20,014 nt of DNA from contig CAJTYO010000001.1 in the NCBI GenBank assembly GCA_910584045.1, positions 1 through 20,014 on the forward strand, in the 5' to 3' direction. The first letter of the stretch is position 1. Each line of letters begins with the position of its first letter. The notes beneath the pieces were generated by a model. That model searched no databases. It saw only the letters and a program-made list of their open reading frames with translations, and had not been told where the DNA came from. Source of the DNA: an uncultured Oscillospiraceae bacterium. Lineage in GTDB: Bacteria; Bacillota; Clostridia; Oscillospirales; Oscillospiraceae. Made by a program: the position numbers and the translations under genes. Shown one piece after another: positions 13,830 through 20,014 of the stretch.

Positions 13830-15563
13830 CTATTTTTCCTCCAATTTTCTGACCAGCGCCTCGCTGGGGGTGACGTAGGCCGTCTGATAGGGGTCGTAGA
13901 CGACCATCCCCGGCCGCGCCCCGCCGGGCTTTTTTACGTTACGGACCTGGGTGTAATCCACCGCCACCTGTCCCCCCTCCCGCCCCTGGGAGAAGTAGGC
14001 CGCCAGAGCCGCCGCCTCCGTCATGGACTGCTCGTCCGGCTCCCGCCCCTCCGCGCACAGGATCACGTGGGACCCGTGAATGCGCTGGGTGTGGAACCAG
14101 TAATCGGTCTTGAACGCCTCGCGAACCAGCTGGTCGTTCTGGGTATTGCTCCGCCCCACCAGAATCCGGAAGCCGCCGCTGGAGCGGAACGCACGGGGGC
14201 GGCTGGGCCCCCGGCGGGGCTCCTTCTTCCCCGGCGCGGCCCCCTTCAGGTATCCCGCCTCCCGCAGCTCCCGGCGGATATCGGCAAAGTCCTGCTCCGC
14301 CTCGGCGCGGCTGAGCTCGTCCAGGACGCTCTCCAGCCAGTCCCGCTCCCGGCGGGCGATGGCCATCTGCTCCGTCAGGCGGAGCTCCGCCGTCTTGGCC
14401 TTGTTGTACTGCTTAAAATACTTGGCCGCATTCTGCTGGGGCGTCAGCAGGGGGTCCAGGGGAACGTCCAGCTCTCCGCCCTCCGGGTCGTAGTAGTTCT
14501 GGGCCCGCAGCGCGCTCTGTCCCCGCTCCATGCGGTAGAGGTTGGCGGTAATCAACTCGCCGCAGATACGCAGGCGGTCCCGGTCCTGGGTCTGGGCGTA
14601 CTCCTTCTCCTGGAGAGCCAGCTTCCGCCGGACCCGGTCCCGGGCGGTGGAGGCAGCCCGCTGGAGATCCTGTCCCCGCTGGCGCACCCGCTCAATCCGC
14701 TCCCGGGTCTCATAGAACGCGTCCAGCATGGAGGAAAAGCCGTCCCACAGCCGGCCCTCCACGCCCACGCCGTACTGCAGGATGGGAAGATAGGAAAAAT
14801 CCGACGGCTTCCCATCCCGAGAGAGCATATAGGGCTGGAAATTTCCGCCGCCCACCTCCGCCTGCCAGGCGAAGAACGCCTCCCGCAGCGGGCCGGTCCG
14901 GTCCCCCACGGGGCCGTCCCCTCCTCCTCGGTGGGCAATCTCCCGGCACACCAGAGGGGACAGTCCGAAGAAGACGTCCAGAAGAAAGCCGCTGGCCTCC
15001 CCCTCCGGGTTGGCTCGGGCCAGCAGGCGGTCGAAGGCCGCCCCGTCCACCGCCAGGGGGTCCGCTTTCTCCTGGGCCGGAGGCACGCGGTAGAAGAGGC
15101 CCGGCAGCACTTGCCGCCGCTCGCTCATCTCCATATCCACCCGGCGAAGACAGTCGATAATCCTGTCCTGTCCGTCCAACAGGATCAGGTTGGAATACCG
15201 CCCCATGCACTCCACCGCCAGCCGCCGCCGCCCCGGCTCTCCCAGCTCGTCCACCACGTCGAAGCTGAGGATCGCCGCCCGCTCCAGTCCGGGCTGGTCA
15301 ATGGCGGTCAGCCGGCCGCCGGTCAGGTGCTTGCGCAGCAGCATACAGAACATGGGCGGCGAGGCGGGGTTCTCCCGGGGGGAGGCGGTAAGATGAATCC
15401 GCGCCTGGCTGGCCCCGGCGCACAGCAGCAGCCGCTTGTTCCCCCGCAGGGTGAGGATCACCTGATCCCTGGCGGGCTGCTGCACCTTCTCCACCCGCAA
15501 ACCCAGAATACTCTCCCGCAGCTCCCGGAGCACGCCGGAGAGGCATACAGCGTCAAGTGGCAT
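13830..15563 (-). CDS. rqcH: Rqc2 homolog RqcH (NFACT family, FbpA-like)
   Basis: A 577-residue protein of the NFACT family. In Bacillus, RqcH binds obstructed 50S subunits carrying peptidyl-tRNA and directs C-terminal alanine tailing so the stalled chain is degraded. Visible parts: the NFACT-N domain from MPLDAVCLSGVLREL to about residue 230, including PPMFCMLLRKHL and ECMGRYSNLILLD; a middle helix-hairpin and coiled-coil region (about 260-430, with RLTEQMAIARRERDWLESVL); and the C-terminal NFACT-R domain (about 455-560: SGGFRILVGRSNTQND, FHTQRIHGSHVIL, QVRNVKKPGGARPG). Older annotations call it a fibronectin-binding protein. Its ATG lies inside the end of mrnC (11-base overlap) with GGAGGAAG upstream, so both are translated from one mRNA. 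Confidence 0.95.
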   Translation of the reverse strand: MPLDAVCLSGVLRELRESILGLRVEKVQQPARDQVILTLRGNKRLLLCAGASQARIHLTASPRENPASPPMFCMLLRKHLTGGRLTAIDQPGLERAAILSFDVVDELGEPGRRRLAVECMGRYSNLILLDGQDRIIDCLRRVDMEMSERRQVLPGLFYRVPPAQEKADPLAVDGAAFDRLLARANPEGEASGFLLDVFFGLSPLVCREIAHRGGGDGPVGDRTGPLREAFFAWQAEVGGGNFQPYMLSRDGKPSDFSYLPILQYGVGVEGRLWDGFSSMLDAFYETRERIERVRQRGQDLQRAASTARDRVRRKLALQEKEYAQTQDRDRLRICGELITANLYRMERGQSALRAQNYYDPEGGELDVPLDPLLTPQQNAAKYFKQYNKAKTAELRLTEQMAIARRERDWLESVLDELSRAEAEQDFADIRRELREAGYLKGAAPGKKEPRRGPSRPRAFRSSGGFRILVGRSNTQNDQLVREAFKTDYWFHTQRIHGSHVILCAEGREPDEQSMTEAAALAAYFSQGREGGQVAVDYTQVRNVKKPGGARPGMVVYDPYQTAYVTPSEALVRKLEEK

Positions 15564-15969
15564 CTTCTTCCTCCTCCATCATCACGGCGAACAGCCGGTT
15601 GATCCGCTCCCTCTCCCCCCGCAGGTACAGCCAGCCCAGCAGGCTCTCCAGAGCCGTGGCCTTCAGATAGTCCGAACGGCTGGCGCTGTGGGGGATGGTA
15701 TGGACGTGGGCGTTGCGCCCCCGCTTATACACCGCCATCTCCTCCTCCGACAGGAGGGGCAAAATTCTCTCCGCCCGCGCCGCCTGGGCCGGCGCCTTTA
15801 CCAGCTCCACCGCCGCGCGGTGGAGACCCCTGCCCGTGGCCTTCCCATGGGCGCACAGCCAGGTGCGGACCAGCAGCTCGTACACCGCGTCCCCCAGGTG
15901 GGCCAGGCCTATGCTGCTGATGGCCTGTATCTGCCCGTCGTCCAGACGGACGTCAAAATAGTCCTTCAT
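15553..15969 (-). CDS. mrnC: Mini-ribonuclease 3
   Basis: A 138-residue RNase III-type catalytic domain without the double-stranded-RNA-binding domain, as in Mini-III, which matures 23S rRNA in Firmicutes. Key motifs: AHLGDAVYELLVR, with the catalytic Asp27; YKRGRNAHVHTIPHSAS; and the second acidic motif DYLKATALESLLGWLYL, with Glu108. The ATG at 15969 is chosen because the predicted promoter (15997-16025) would start transcription near 15990, excluding an in-frame GTG at 16014; an ATG at 15981 would leave almost no leader. GAGAGG precedes the chosen ATG. It overlaps rqcH by 11 bases. The usual neighbour in Firmicutes is cysS; here it is rqcH. Confidence 0.92.
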   Translation of the reverse strand: MKDYFDVRLDDGQIQAISSIGLAHLGDAVYELLVRTWLCAHGKATGRGLHRAAVELVKAPAQAARAERILPLLSEEEMAVYKRGRNAHVHTIPHSASRSDYLKATALESLLGWLYLRGERERINRLFAVMMEEEEDAT

Positions 15970-15996
15970 AGCCCCTCTCATTTCCTGTTTTCCTAT

Positions 15997-16025
15997 ATCA
16001 TATCGTCGGCACACGGTTCTGTCAA
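15997..16025 (-). promoter_or_regulatory. Strong predicted promoter of mrnC-rqcH
   Basis: On the minus strand a perfect -35 TTGACA (plus-strand 16020-16025) and -10 TATGAT (15997-16002) are 17 bases apart. It fixes the mrnC start downstream of about 15990. Confidence 0.8.
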
Positions 16026-16099
16026 TCCCCTCCTGATCGCCGGCAGCGGGATTTTCCCGGCGGACCTCCGCTCTTTTTGTGTATATTTCCTACAAATAA

Positions 16100-16131
16100 C
16101 ACTTGCCAACTTTGGTGAAAAGTGCTATATT
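16100..16131 (+). promoter_or_regulatory. Predicted promoter of the antiporter gene with an inverted repeat in the spacer
   Basis: A -35 TTGCCA at 16103-16108 and a -10 TATATT at 16126-16131 are 17 bases apart. The same stretch holds an imperfect palindrome: CACTT at 16100-16104 with AAGTG at 16120-16124, and inside it CCAA at 16106-16109 with TTGG at 16112-16115. This could be an operator; the regulator is unknown. Confidence 0.6.
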
Positions 16132-16177
16132 CAGTCTGCGATAAAAAGATTATTAAAGACAATCGAGGTATCTCTTC

Positions 16178-17467
16178 ATGCAGATTTTAATCTCCCTATC
16201 CGCGTCCCTGGTGGGCGGACTGCTTATGTCCCGTCTGGCTAAGAAACTGAACCTGCCCGCCGTCACGGCCTATCTGGTGGCCGGACTGCTGCTGGGGCCC
16301 TACTGTCTGGGGGCGCTGCATCTGGCGGGCCTGGGGTTCAGCACGCCGGCGGAGGTATCCAATCTGGACATCATCTCCCAGGTTGCCCTGGGCTTCATCG
16401 CCTTTACCATCGGCAACGAGTTCCGCCTGGAGCAGCTCAAGCACATGGGAAAGCAGGCCATCACCGTGGGCGTGGCTCAGGCGGTATTTACCACACTGCT
16501 GGTGGACGCGGTCCTGGTGGCCCTCCACTGCATCAATCCCGCCCTCCTCTCCGTCTCCTCCGCCATCACTCTGGGCGCTATTGCGGCGGCCACGGCCCCG
16601 GCGGCCACGCTGATGGTGGTGCGCCAGTATAAGGCCGACGGCCCGCTGACCAAGCTGCTGCTGCTGGTGGTGGCCATCGACGACGCTGTGGGCCTGGTGC
16701 TGTTCTCCGCCTCCTTCGGCGTGGCCTCCGCTCTGGAGAGCGGGGCCATCAGCCTGACCACCGTGCTGGTGGAGCCGGTGGTGGAGATCGCGCTGTCCCT
16801 GGCCCTGGGCGCACTGGCGGGCTGGGTGCTGTTTCGGGTGGAGAAATATTTCTACTCCCGCAGCAAGCGCCTGTCCATCTCCATCGGCTTCGTGCTGCTG
16901 ACAGTAGGGCTGTCCATGGCGAGGTTTGAGATCGGCGGCATCCACTGCGGATTCAGCCTGCTGCTGGTGTGCATGATGACCGGGACGGTCTTCTGCAACA
17001 TCTGCGACTTCTCCGAGGAGCTGATGGGCCGGGTGGACAGCTGGACCGCGCCGCTGTTTGTGCTGTTCTTCGTGCTGTCCGGCGCGGAGCTGAATCTGAA
17101 AATCCTGGCCAATCCGCTGGTGCTGCTGGTGGGCGCGCTGTATATCATCTCCCGTTCCCTGGGCAAATATCTGGGCGCTTACGCCAGCTGCGCCGCCACC
17201 GGGTGCAGCGAGAGCATCACCAAGAACCTGGGCGTTACCCTGCTGCCCCAGGCCGGCGTGGCCCTGGGCATGGCGCTGACCGCTCAGCAGCTCTCCGACG
17301 GCGAGGTTGTGCGCAACGTTGTTCTGTTCTCCGTGCTGGTATACGAGCTGGTAGGCCCCGCCCTGACCAAGCGATCCCTGATTGCCGCCGGCGAAATCCG
17401 TGAGGAAGGCCGGACCAACGCCCGGAAAAAGAACCAGCCCAAAAAGCCTCTCAAGCTGGGCGGCTGA
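16178..17467 (+). CDS. CPA2-type cation:proton antiporter (Kef/NhaS-like)
   Basis: A 429-residue integral membrane protein with about 12 hydrophobic segments. The opening (MSRLAKKLNLPAVTAYLVAGLLLGP), the GFIAFTIGNEFRLEQLK segment and the paired aspartates D168-D169 in VVAIDDAVGLVLF are the hallmark of the sodium/proton exchanger superfamily; the acidic pair sits in the ion-binding helix. There is no C-terminal nucleotide-binding (RCK/TrkA-N) domain, so it is not a full KefB/C. It probably exchanges Na+ or K+ for protons for pH or cation balance; the ion is not readable. The C-terminus is a short basic tail. GAGG lies about ten bases before the ATG. It is single, with its own promoter and terminator. 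Confidence 0.9.
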   Translation: MQILISLSASLVGGLLMSRLAKKLNLPAVTAYLVAGLLLGPYCLGALHLAGLGFSTPAEVSNLDIISQVALGFIAFTIGNEFRLEQLKHMGKQAITVGVAQAVFTTLLVDAVLVALHCINPALLSVSSAITLGAIAAATAPAATLMVVRQYKADGPLTKLLLLVVAIDDAVGLVLFSASFGVASALESGAISLTTVLVEPVVEIALSLALGALAGWVLFRVEKYFYSRSKRLSISIGFVLLTVGLSMARFEIGGIHCGFSLLLVCMMTGTVFCNICDFSEELMGRVDSWTAPLFVLFFVLSGAELNLKILANPLVLLVGALYIISRSLGKYLGAYASCAATGCSESITKNLGVTLLPQAGVALGMALTAQQLSDGEVVRNVVLFSVLVYELVGPALTKRSLIAAGEIREEGRTNARKKNQPKKPLKLGG

Positions 17468-17500
17468 GCGATTCCACGCGCCGCCGTCTGTATATCGCGA

Positions 17501-17535
17501 AAGCGGTCCTCCCCGCCGGGAGGGCCGCTTTTTTA
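17501..17535 (+). terminator. Rho-independent terminator of the antiporter gene
   Basis: AAGCGGTCCTCCC (17501-17513) pairs with GGGAGGGCCGCTT (17518-17530) around CGCC, with one G-U pair. A run of T follows. Confidence 0.92.
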
Positions 17536-17565
17536 TAATAGATTCGAACTTACCTGAAACGGCAA

Positions 17566-17594
17566 TAGACAGGGCCGGCGGAATATGGTATAAT
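17566..17594 (+). promoter_or_regulatory. Predicted extended -10 promoter of the small secreted protein/lipoprotein pair
   Basis: A -35 TAGACA at 17566-17571 and a perfect -10 TATAAT at 17589-17594 are 17 bases apart, with TGG directly ahead of the -10 (extended -10). The leader to the ATG at 17692 is about 90 bases. A weaker alternative, TTGGAA/TAAAAT, lies at 17605-17634. Confidence 0.7.
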
Positions 17595-17691
17595 ATAAAA
17601 TAAATTGGAAAACTGTGGAAGGAACTCGTAAAATTGTGTTCATCAGTCTTTGATCGTTGGATAAAAAATTACTTAAAAGGAGAACAAAACC

Positions 17692-17943
17692 ATGAAGAAA
17701 ACAAAGAAGCTCGCGTCTCTGTTCCTGGCCATGGTGATGGCTTTCAGCTGTATGGCGATGACCGCCTCCGCCTATGAGGAGAGCGTGGTTCAGCCCAGAA
17801 TTCCGGCGACATATTGCAGCTACTGTGGTAAAGAAATGACAACCATGGCGACCACGAGAAACCCGGACGGCAGTTATACCACCGCCTATAAGTGCTACAA
17901 CAGTGGCTGCGGGAAAGGAACTGCATCAATCACGTGGCGGTAA
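17692..17943 (+). CDS. Small secreted cysteine-containing protein of unknown function
   Basis: An 83-residue protein I do not recognise. A clear signal peptide (MKKTKKLASLFLAMVMAFSC, likely cleavage after ASA near residue 27) leaves a mature chain of about 56 residues. It contains YCSYCGKEM, a CxxC knuckle, and later KCYNSGCGKG, with cysteines that could form a small zinc ribbon or two disulfides. AAAAGGAG precedes the ATG. It stops six bases before the solute-binding lipoprotein gene, so the two are probably one transcript. It could be a secreted peptide, an extracytoplasmic metal-binding protein or a partner of the lipoprotein; nothing in the sequence decides. Confidence 0.75.
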   Translation: MKKTKKLASLFLAMVMAFSCMAMTASAYEESVVQPRIPATYCSYCGKEMTTMATTRNPDGSYTTAYKCYNSGCGKGTASITWR

Positions 17944-17949
17944 GTAATC

Positions 17950-19458
17950 ATGAAGGTATTCCCAGATGGTTCCTATAGCCGATGGTTTGGGAATAGCAGT
18001 CGTTGGAAGCGCGCTCTTTCCTTCTTTCTGCTTCTGACCTGCACGCTGTCTCTCCCTGCCTGCGGGGAGGGACAGCGACCCTCGGACAAGGACGGGGTTT
18101 TGATTTATGCTGCGTTGAATCCAGTTTCCTCTTCTGTTCAAAGTTCTATAGATGCATTTAATAAACGTCACACAGATGTACAGATTGAAATACATGATTA
18201 TTCGCATGATGGTGGATTAGACCGACTTCGGACAGAATTGGTGCTTGGGCAAGTTCCCGACATTATGGAAATGCATTACCTGGGGAAATCCGACGAGCGG
18301 ACGGAATACGACCCGACTAAAAAAAGCTGGAAAAATCCATATAATGACGTTCTTATACGTCCGGAGGATGAATACTGGATGCCCTACCAGCAGATGGCGC
18401 AAAATGGTTATTTGGAGGACCTGTGGCCCTACATCGAAAATGATCCGGATATAGGTCGTGATGGGGTCTTGCAGGCCCCGATGAAGGCAGCCGAGGTAAA
18501 CGGAAGTCTTTACATTCTTTTTATGGATTTTCGTATCAACACGCTAATGGGGCGTGAGCGCGTGGTGGGAAACCGGTACAGTTGGACCCTGGAAGATCTT
18601 TTGGAATCTTTTTCTACTATGCCGGAGGAATCCACCATTCTGCGATACAACACGACAAAAAAAGAAGTTTTTGACAATCTCCTCTGTTTCTCGCTGGAGC
18701 GGTTTGTGGACAGAGAATCGTGTACGTGTTCTTTTGACAGTGAGGAATTTCGCGAAATACTGGCGTTTTTATCCTGCTTTCCAGATGAGGCTGACATTGC
18801 ACAGCCGCAGCAGACGGAGGAGGAGATCATACGGCGGATCAAAAGTGGGAAACAGATGCTGGAAGTCTTTCAAATAAGTATGTTAGAAAAAACAATTTAT
18901 GGGGACGCTCTATGGGGTGAGAGAGCCGCTTTTGTCGGATACCCGACTGCGGACGGCAGTCCGGGGAATTTTTTTTATCCAATGGGAGATATATTGGCCA
19001 TGTCCTCCACCTGCGAAAACAAGGATGCGGCCTGGGACTTTATCCGTAAGCTGGTCAAGCCATACCGCAAGCGAAACAGTCCCAATAGTACCATAATACC
19101 TTTTGTCAGTATTCCGGTCAACCGGCATGATTATGAACTGGAGATATGGGGGGAATTTGTGTATTCTGTAGATTTTTACCGTAGGGCTTCTCCGGACGAC
19201 CCGACAAGTGTGATGCTTCCCTGGAAACCCTTCACCTATGGTCCGCCTATCTATCCAATGGAGCTGCTGACCGAGGAGGACTGCCAGCGTTACGACACCC
19301 TCATCAACAGCACCGTCCAGCTCTACTGGCCCAACGACGAGCTGGCCGACATCGTCTGGGACACCATCGGTCCCTATCTGGCCGGAGACCGGACCCTGGA
19401 CGACGCCGTCGCCCTCGTCCAAAACCGCGCCACGCTGTATGTGAATGAGAATCAATAG
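17950..19458 (+). CDS. Extracellular solute-binding lipoprotein (ABC-type, family 1-like)
   Basis: A 502-residue lipoprotein resembling sugar- or oligosaccharide-binding proteins of ABC importers. A 22-residue N-terminal extension precedes the signal core (SFFLLLTCTLSLPAC), with the acylated Cys near residue 38. AFNKRHTDVQIEIHDYS, LRTELVLGQVPDIMEM, a Trp/Tyr-rich middle and ENKDAAWDFIRKLV near residue 360 follow the family-1 plan. No permease or ATPase gene is beside it, so it may use a remote transporter or act as a sensor. No good ribosome binding site is visible six bases after the upstream stop, suggesting coupled translation. Base use is odd: most of 18110-19240 is AT-rich with unusual codons, while about 19250-19458 turns sharply GC-rich like the surrounding genes, as if recombined with a paralogue. 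Confidence 0.78.
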   Translation: MKVFPDGSYSRWFGNSSRWKRALSFFLLLTCTLSLPACGEGQRPSDKDGVLIYAALNPVSSSVQSSIDAFNKRHTDVQIEIHDYSHDGGLDRLRTELVLGQVPDIMEMHYLGKSDERTEYDPTKKSWKNPYNDVLIRPEDEYWMPYQQMAQNGYLEDLWPYIENDPDIGRDGVLQAPMKAAEVNGSLYILFMDFRINTLMGRERVVGNRYSWTLEDLLESFSTMPEESTILRYNTTKKEVFDNLLCFSLERFVDRESCTCSFDSEEFREILAFLSCFPDEADIAQPQQTEEEIIRRIKSGKQMLEVFQISMLEKTIYGDALWGERAAFVGYPTADGSPGNFFYPMGDILAMSSTCENKDAAWDFIRKLVKPYRKRNSPNSTIIPFVSIPVNRHDYELEIWGEFVYSVDFYRRASPDDPTSVMLPWKPFTYGPPIYPMELLTEEDCQRYDTLINSTVQLYWPNDELADIVWDTIGPYLAGDRTLDDAVALVQNRATLYVNENQ

Positions 19459-19539
19459 TTGTCTTGCTTCTCACCGAAAAAAGAAACCGTATCCCCGCCG
19501 CCCTCAGCGGCGGTGCGGTCGAATTCCTCTCCAGCACTG

Positions 19540-19588
19540 CAGCTTTTGGAGATGCGACCGCCTTGAAAAGCTGTTTCCTTCCTTTTTC
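19540..19588 (+). terminator. Probable terminator after the solute-binding lipoprotein
   Basis: CAGCTTTT (19540-19547) pairs with AAAAGCTG (19566-19573) around an 18-base loop, followed by the T-rich TTTCCTTCCTTTTTC. A smaller hairpin, CCGCCGC/GCGGCGG at 19495-19513, lies between it and the stop and has no T tail. Confidence 0.55.
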
Positions 19589-19622
19589 ATGCAGCCCGCC
19601 CCGAATTTTCCTGAATCTTCAC

Positions 19623-19651
19623 TTGACATTTTCCCCGGCGGATGGTATGCT
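19623..19651 (+). promoter_or_regulatory. Strong predicted promoter of the cold-shock gene
   Basis: A perfect -35 TTGACA at 19623-19628 and a -10 TATGCT at 19646-19651 are 17 bases apart. It gives a leader of about 110 bases before the ATG at 19768. Confidence 0.8.
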
Positions 19652-19657
19652 AACGGT

Positions 19658-19767
19658 GTGTTCGAAAATGTACAAATTAGTCACCGTCAGGCGAAACCCG
19701 ACCGTTTTTGGCTTTGCCGCAGTGAGCTTCTTTTGCATTTATTTCAATTCTTAGGAGGCAATTCACC
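19658..19767 (+). promoter_or_regulatory. Long 5' leader of the cold-shock gene, with a copy of the 9.3-kb repeat sequence
   Basis: The leader of about 110 bases ends in TTAGGAGG ahead of the start codon. Long structured leaders are known to act as temperature-responsive elements in cspA-type mRNAs. Here ACGGTG (19653-19658) can pair with CACCGT (19682-19687), partly at the transcript's 5' end. The bases 19695-19711 (AACCCGACCGTTTTTGG) are identical to 9310-9326 in the tandem array. Confidence 0.5.
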
Positions 19768-19980
19768 ATGCATACCGGCACTGTAAAATGGTTCAACGCG
19801 GAGAAGGGCTACGGCTTTATCTCCAATGACGACGGGAGCGGCGATGTGTTCGTCCATTTTTCCGCCATCCAGGGGACCGGCTACCGTACCCTCGCCGAGG
19901 GGCAGAAGGTCACCTATTCCGTGGAACCGGACCCCAAGAACAGCAGCAAGCTGCGCGCGGTAGACGTCACTGCGGTCTGA
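19768..19980 (+). CDS. Cold-shock protein, CspA family
   Basis: A 70-residue single cold-shock domain, full length. RNP1 is KGYGFI (residues 13-18) and RNP2 is VFVHF (27-31), the aromatic nucleic-acid-binding surface of the OB fold; TGTVKWFNAEKGYGFI is the classic opening. These proteins bind single-stranded RNA or DNA and act as RNA chaperones, in cold shock and in normal growth. AGGAGG lies nine bases upstream of the ATG. It has its own promoter and long leader. The window ends 34 bases after the stop, at a GC-rich run that may begin a terminator. Confidence 0.96.
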   Translation: MHTGTVKWFNAEKGYGFISNDDGSGDVFVHFSAIQGTGYRTLAEGQKVTYSVEPDPKNSSKLRAVDVTAV

Positions 19981-20014
19981 TCCGGCTGTCCACCTTACAA
20001 AGAGGCGCGGGGGG

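Noticed and set aside
13803..15602. 599-codon plus-strand open frame opposite rqcH
   Set aside because: The minus strand encodes a full-length NFACT protein with clear motifs; the plus frame gives no recognisable protein.

Overview
This window looks like a chromosomal segment from a GC-rich, Gram-positive gut-type Firmicute, most likely the Oscillospiraceae (Flavonifractor/Lawsonibacter/Intestinimonas-like). I infer this from the gene set (DUF951, Mini-RNase III, RqcH, a stalk-domain secreted protein), the lipobox-bearing lipoproteins, the absence of outer-membrane genes, strong Shine-Dalgarno sites, and sigma-A-type promoters with 17-bp spacers. The assignment rests on family recognition only; no database search was run. 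LAYOUT. 1-719: the C-terminal end of a fused TRAP permease, closed by a perfect 14-bp hairpin terminator. 981-2039: a secreted, proline-linked stalk-domain protein with its own promoter and terminator. 2209-8968: an apparent catabolic cluster made of a GntR/FCD regulator, a three-gene TRAP transporter (dctP, dctQ, dctM), an M81 (MlrC-like) metallohydrolase and a class III PLP aminotransferase, ended by a strong terminator. The palindrome AATGTATACATT lies just downstream of the regulator's promoter, and an 11/12 copy lies upstream of dctP, so the regulator probably controls both itself and the transport/degradation operon. 9013-9546: a gene-free stretch with a terminator-like hairpin and a 20-bp-period tandem array of small hairpins. 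9547-9870 (minus): an unrecognised small membrane-anchored protein with a good promoter. 10095-12398: LURP-one-like protein, GNAT acetyltransferase and RarA, probably co-transcribed. 12392-13273 (minus): an S1-domain RNA-binding protein whose stop overlaps the rarA stop. 13359-13645: DUF951 protein and a 31-residue membrane miniprotein, translationally coupled. 13830-15969 (minus): mrnC-rqcH, an overlapping RNA-processing/ribosome quality-control pair. 16178-17467: a CPA2-type cation/proton antiporter. 17692-19458: a small secreted cysteine-containing protein and a solute-binding lipoprotein with mosaic base composition. 19768-19980: a CspA-family protein with a long leader. HOW THE GENES WORK TOGETHER. 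The most coherent unit is 2209-8968. DctP captures a small organic acid or amino compound, DctQM imports it, the M81 enzyme probably hydrolyses an amide-type bond, and the aminotransferase moves an amino group, all under the GntR regulator. The substrate cannot be read from the sequence. The less explained items are the 20-bp hairpin array, a 17-bp sequence it shares exactly with the cold-shock gene leader, the shared operator, the mosaic lipoprotein gene, and two small genes of unknown function.
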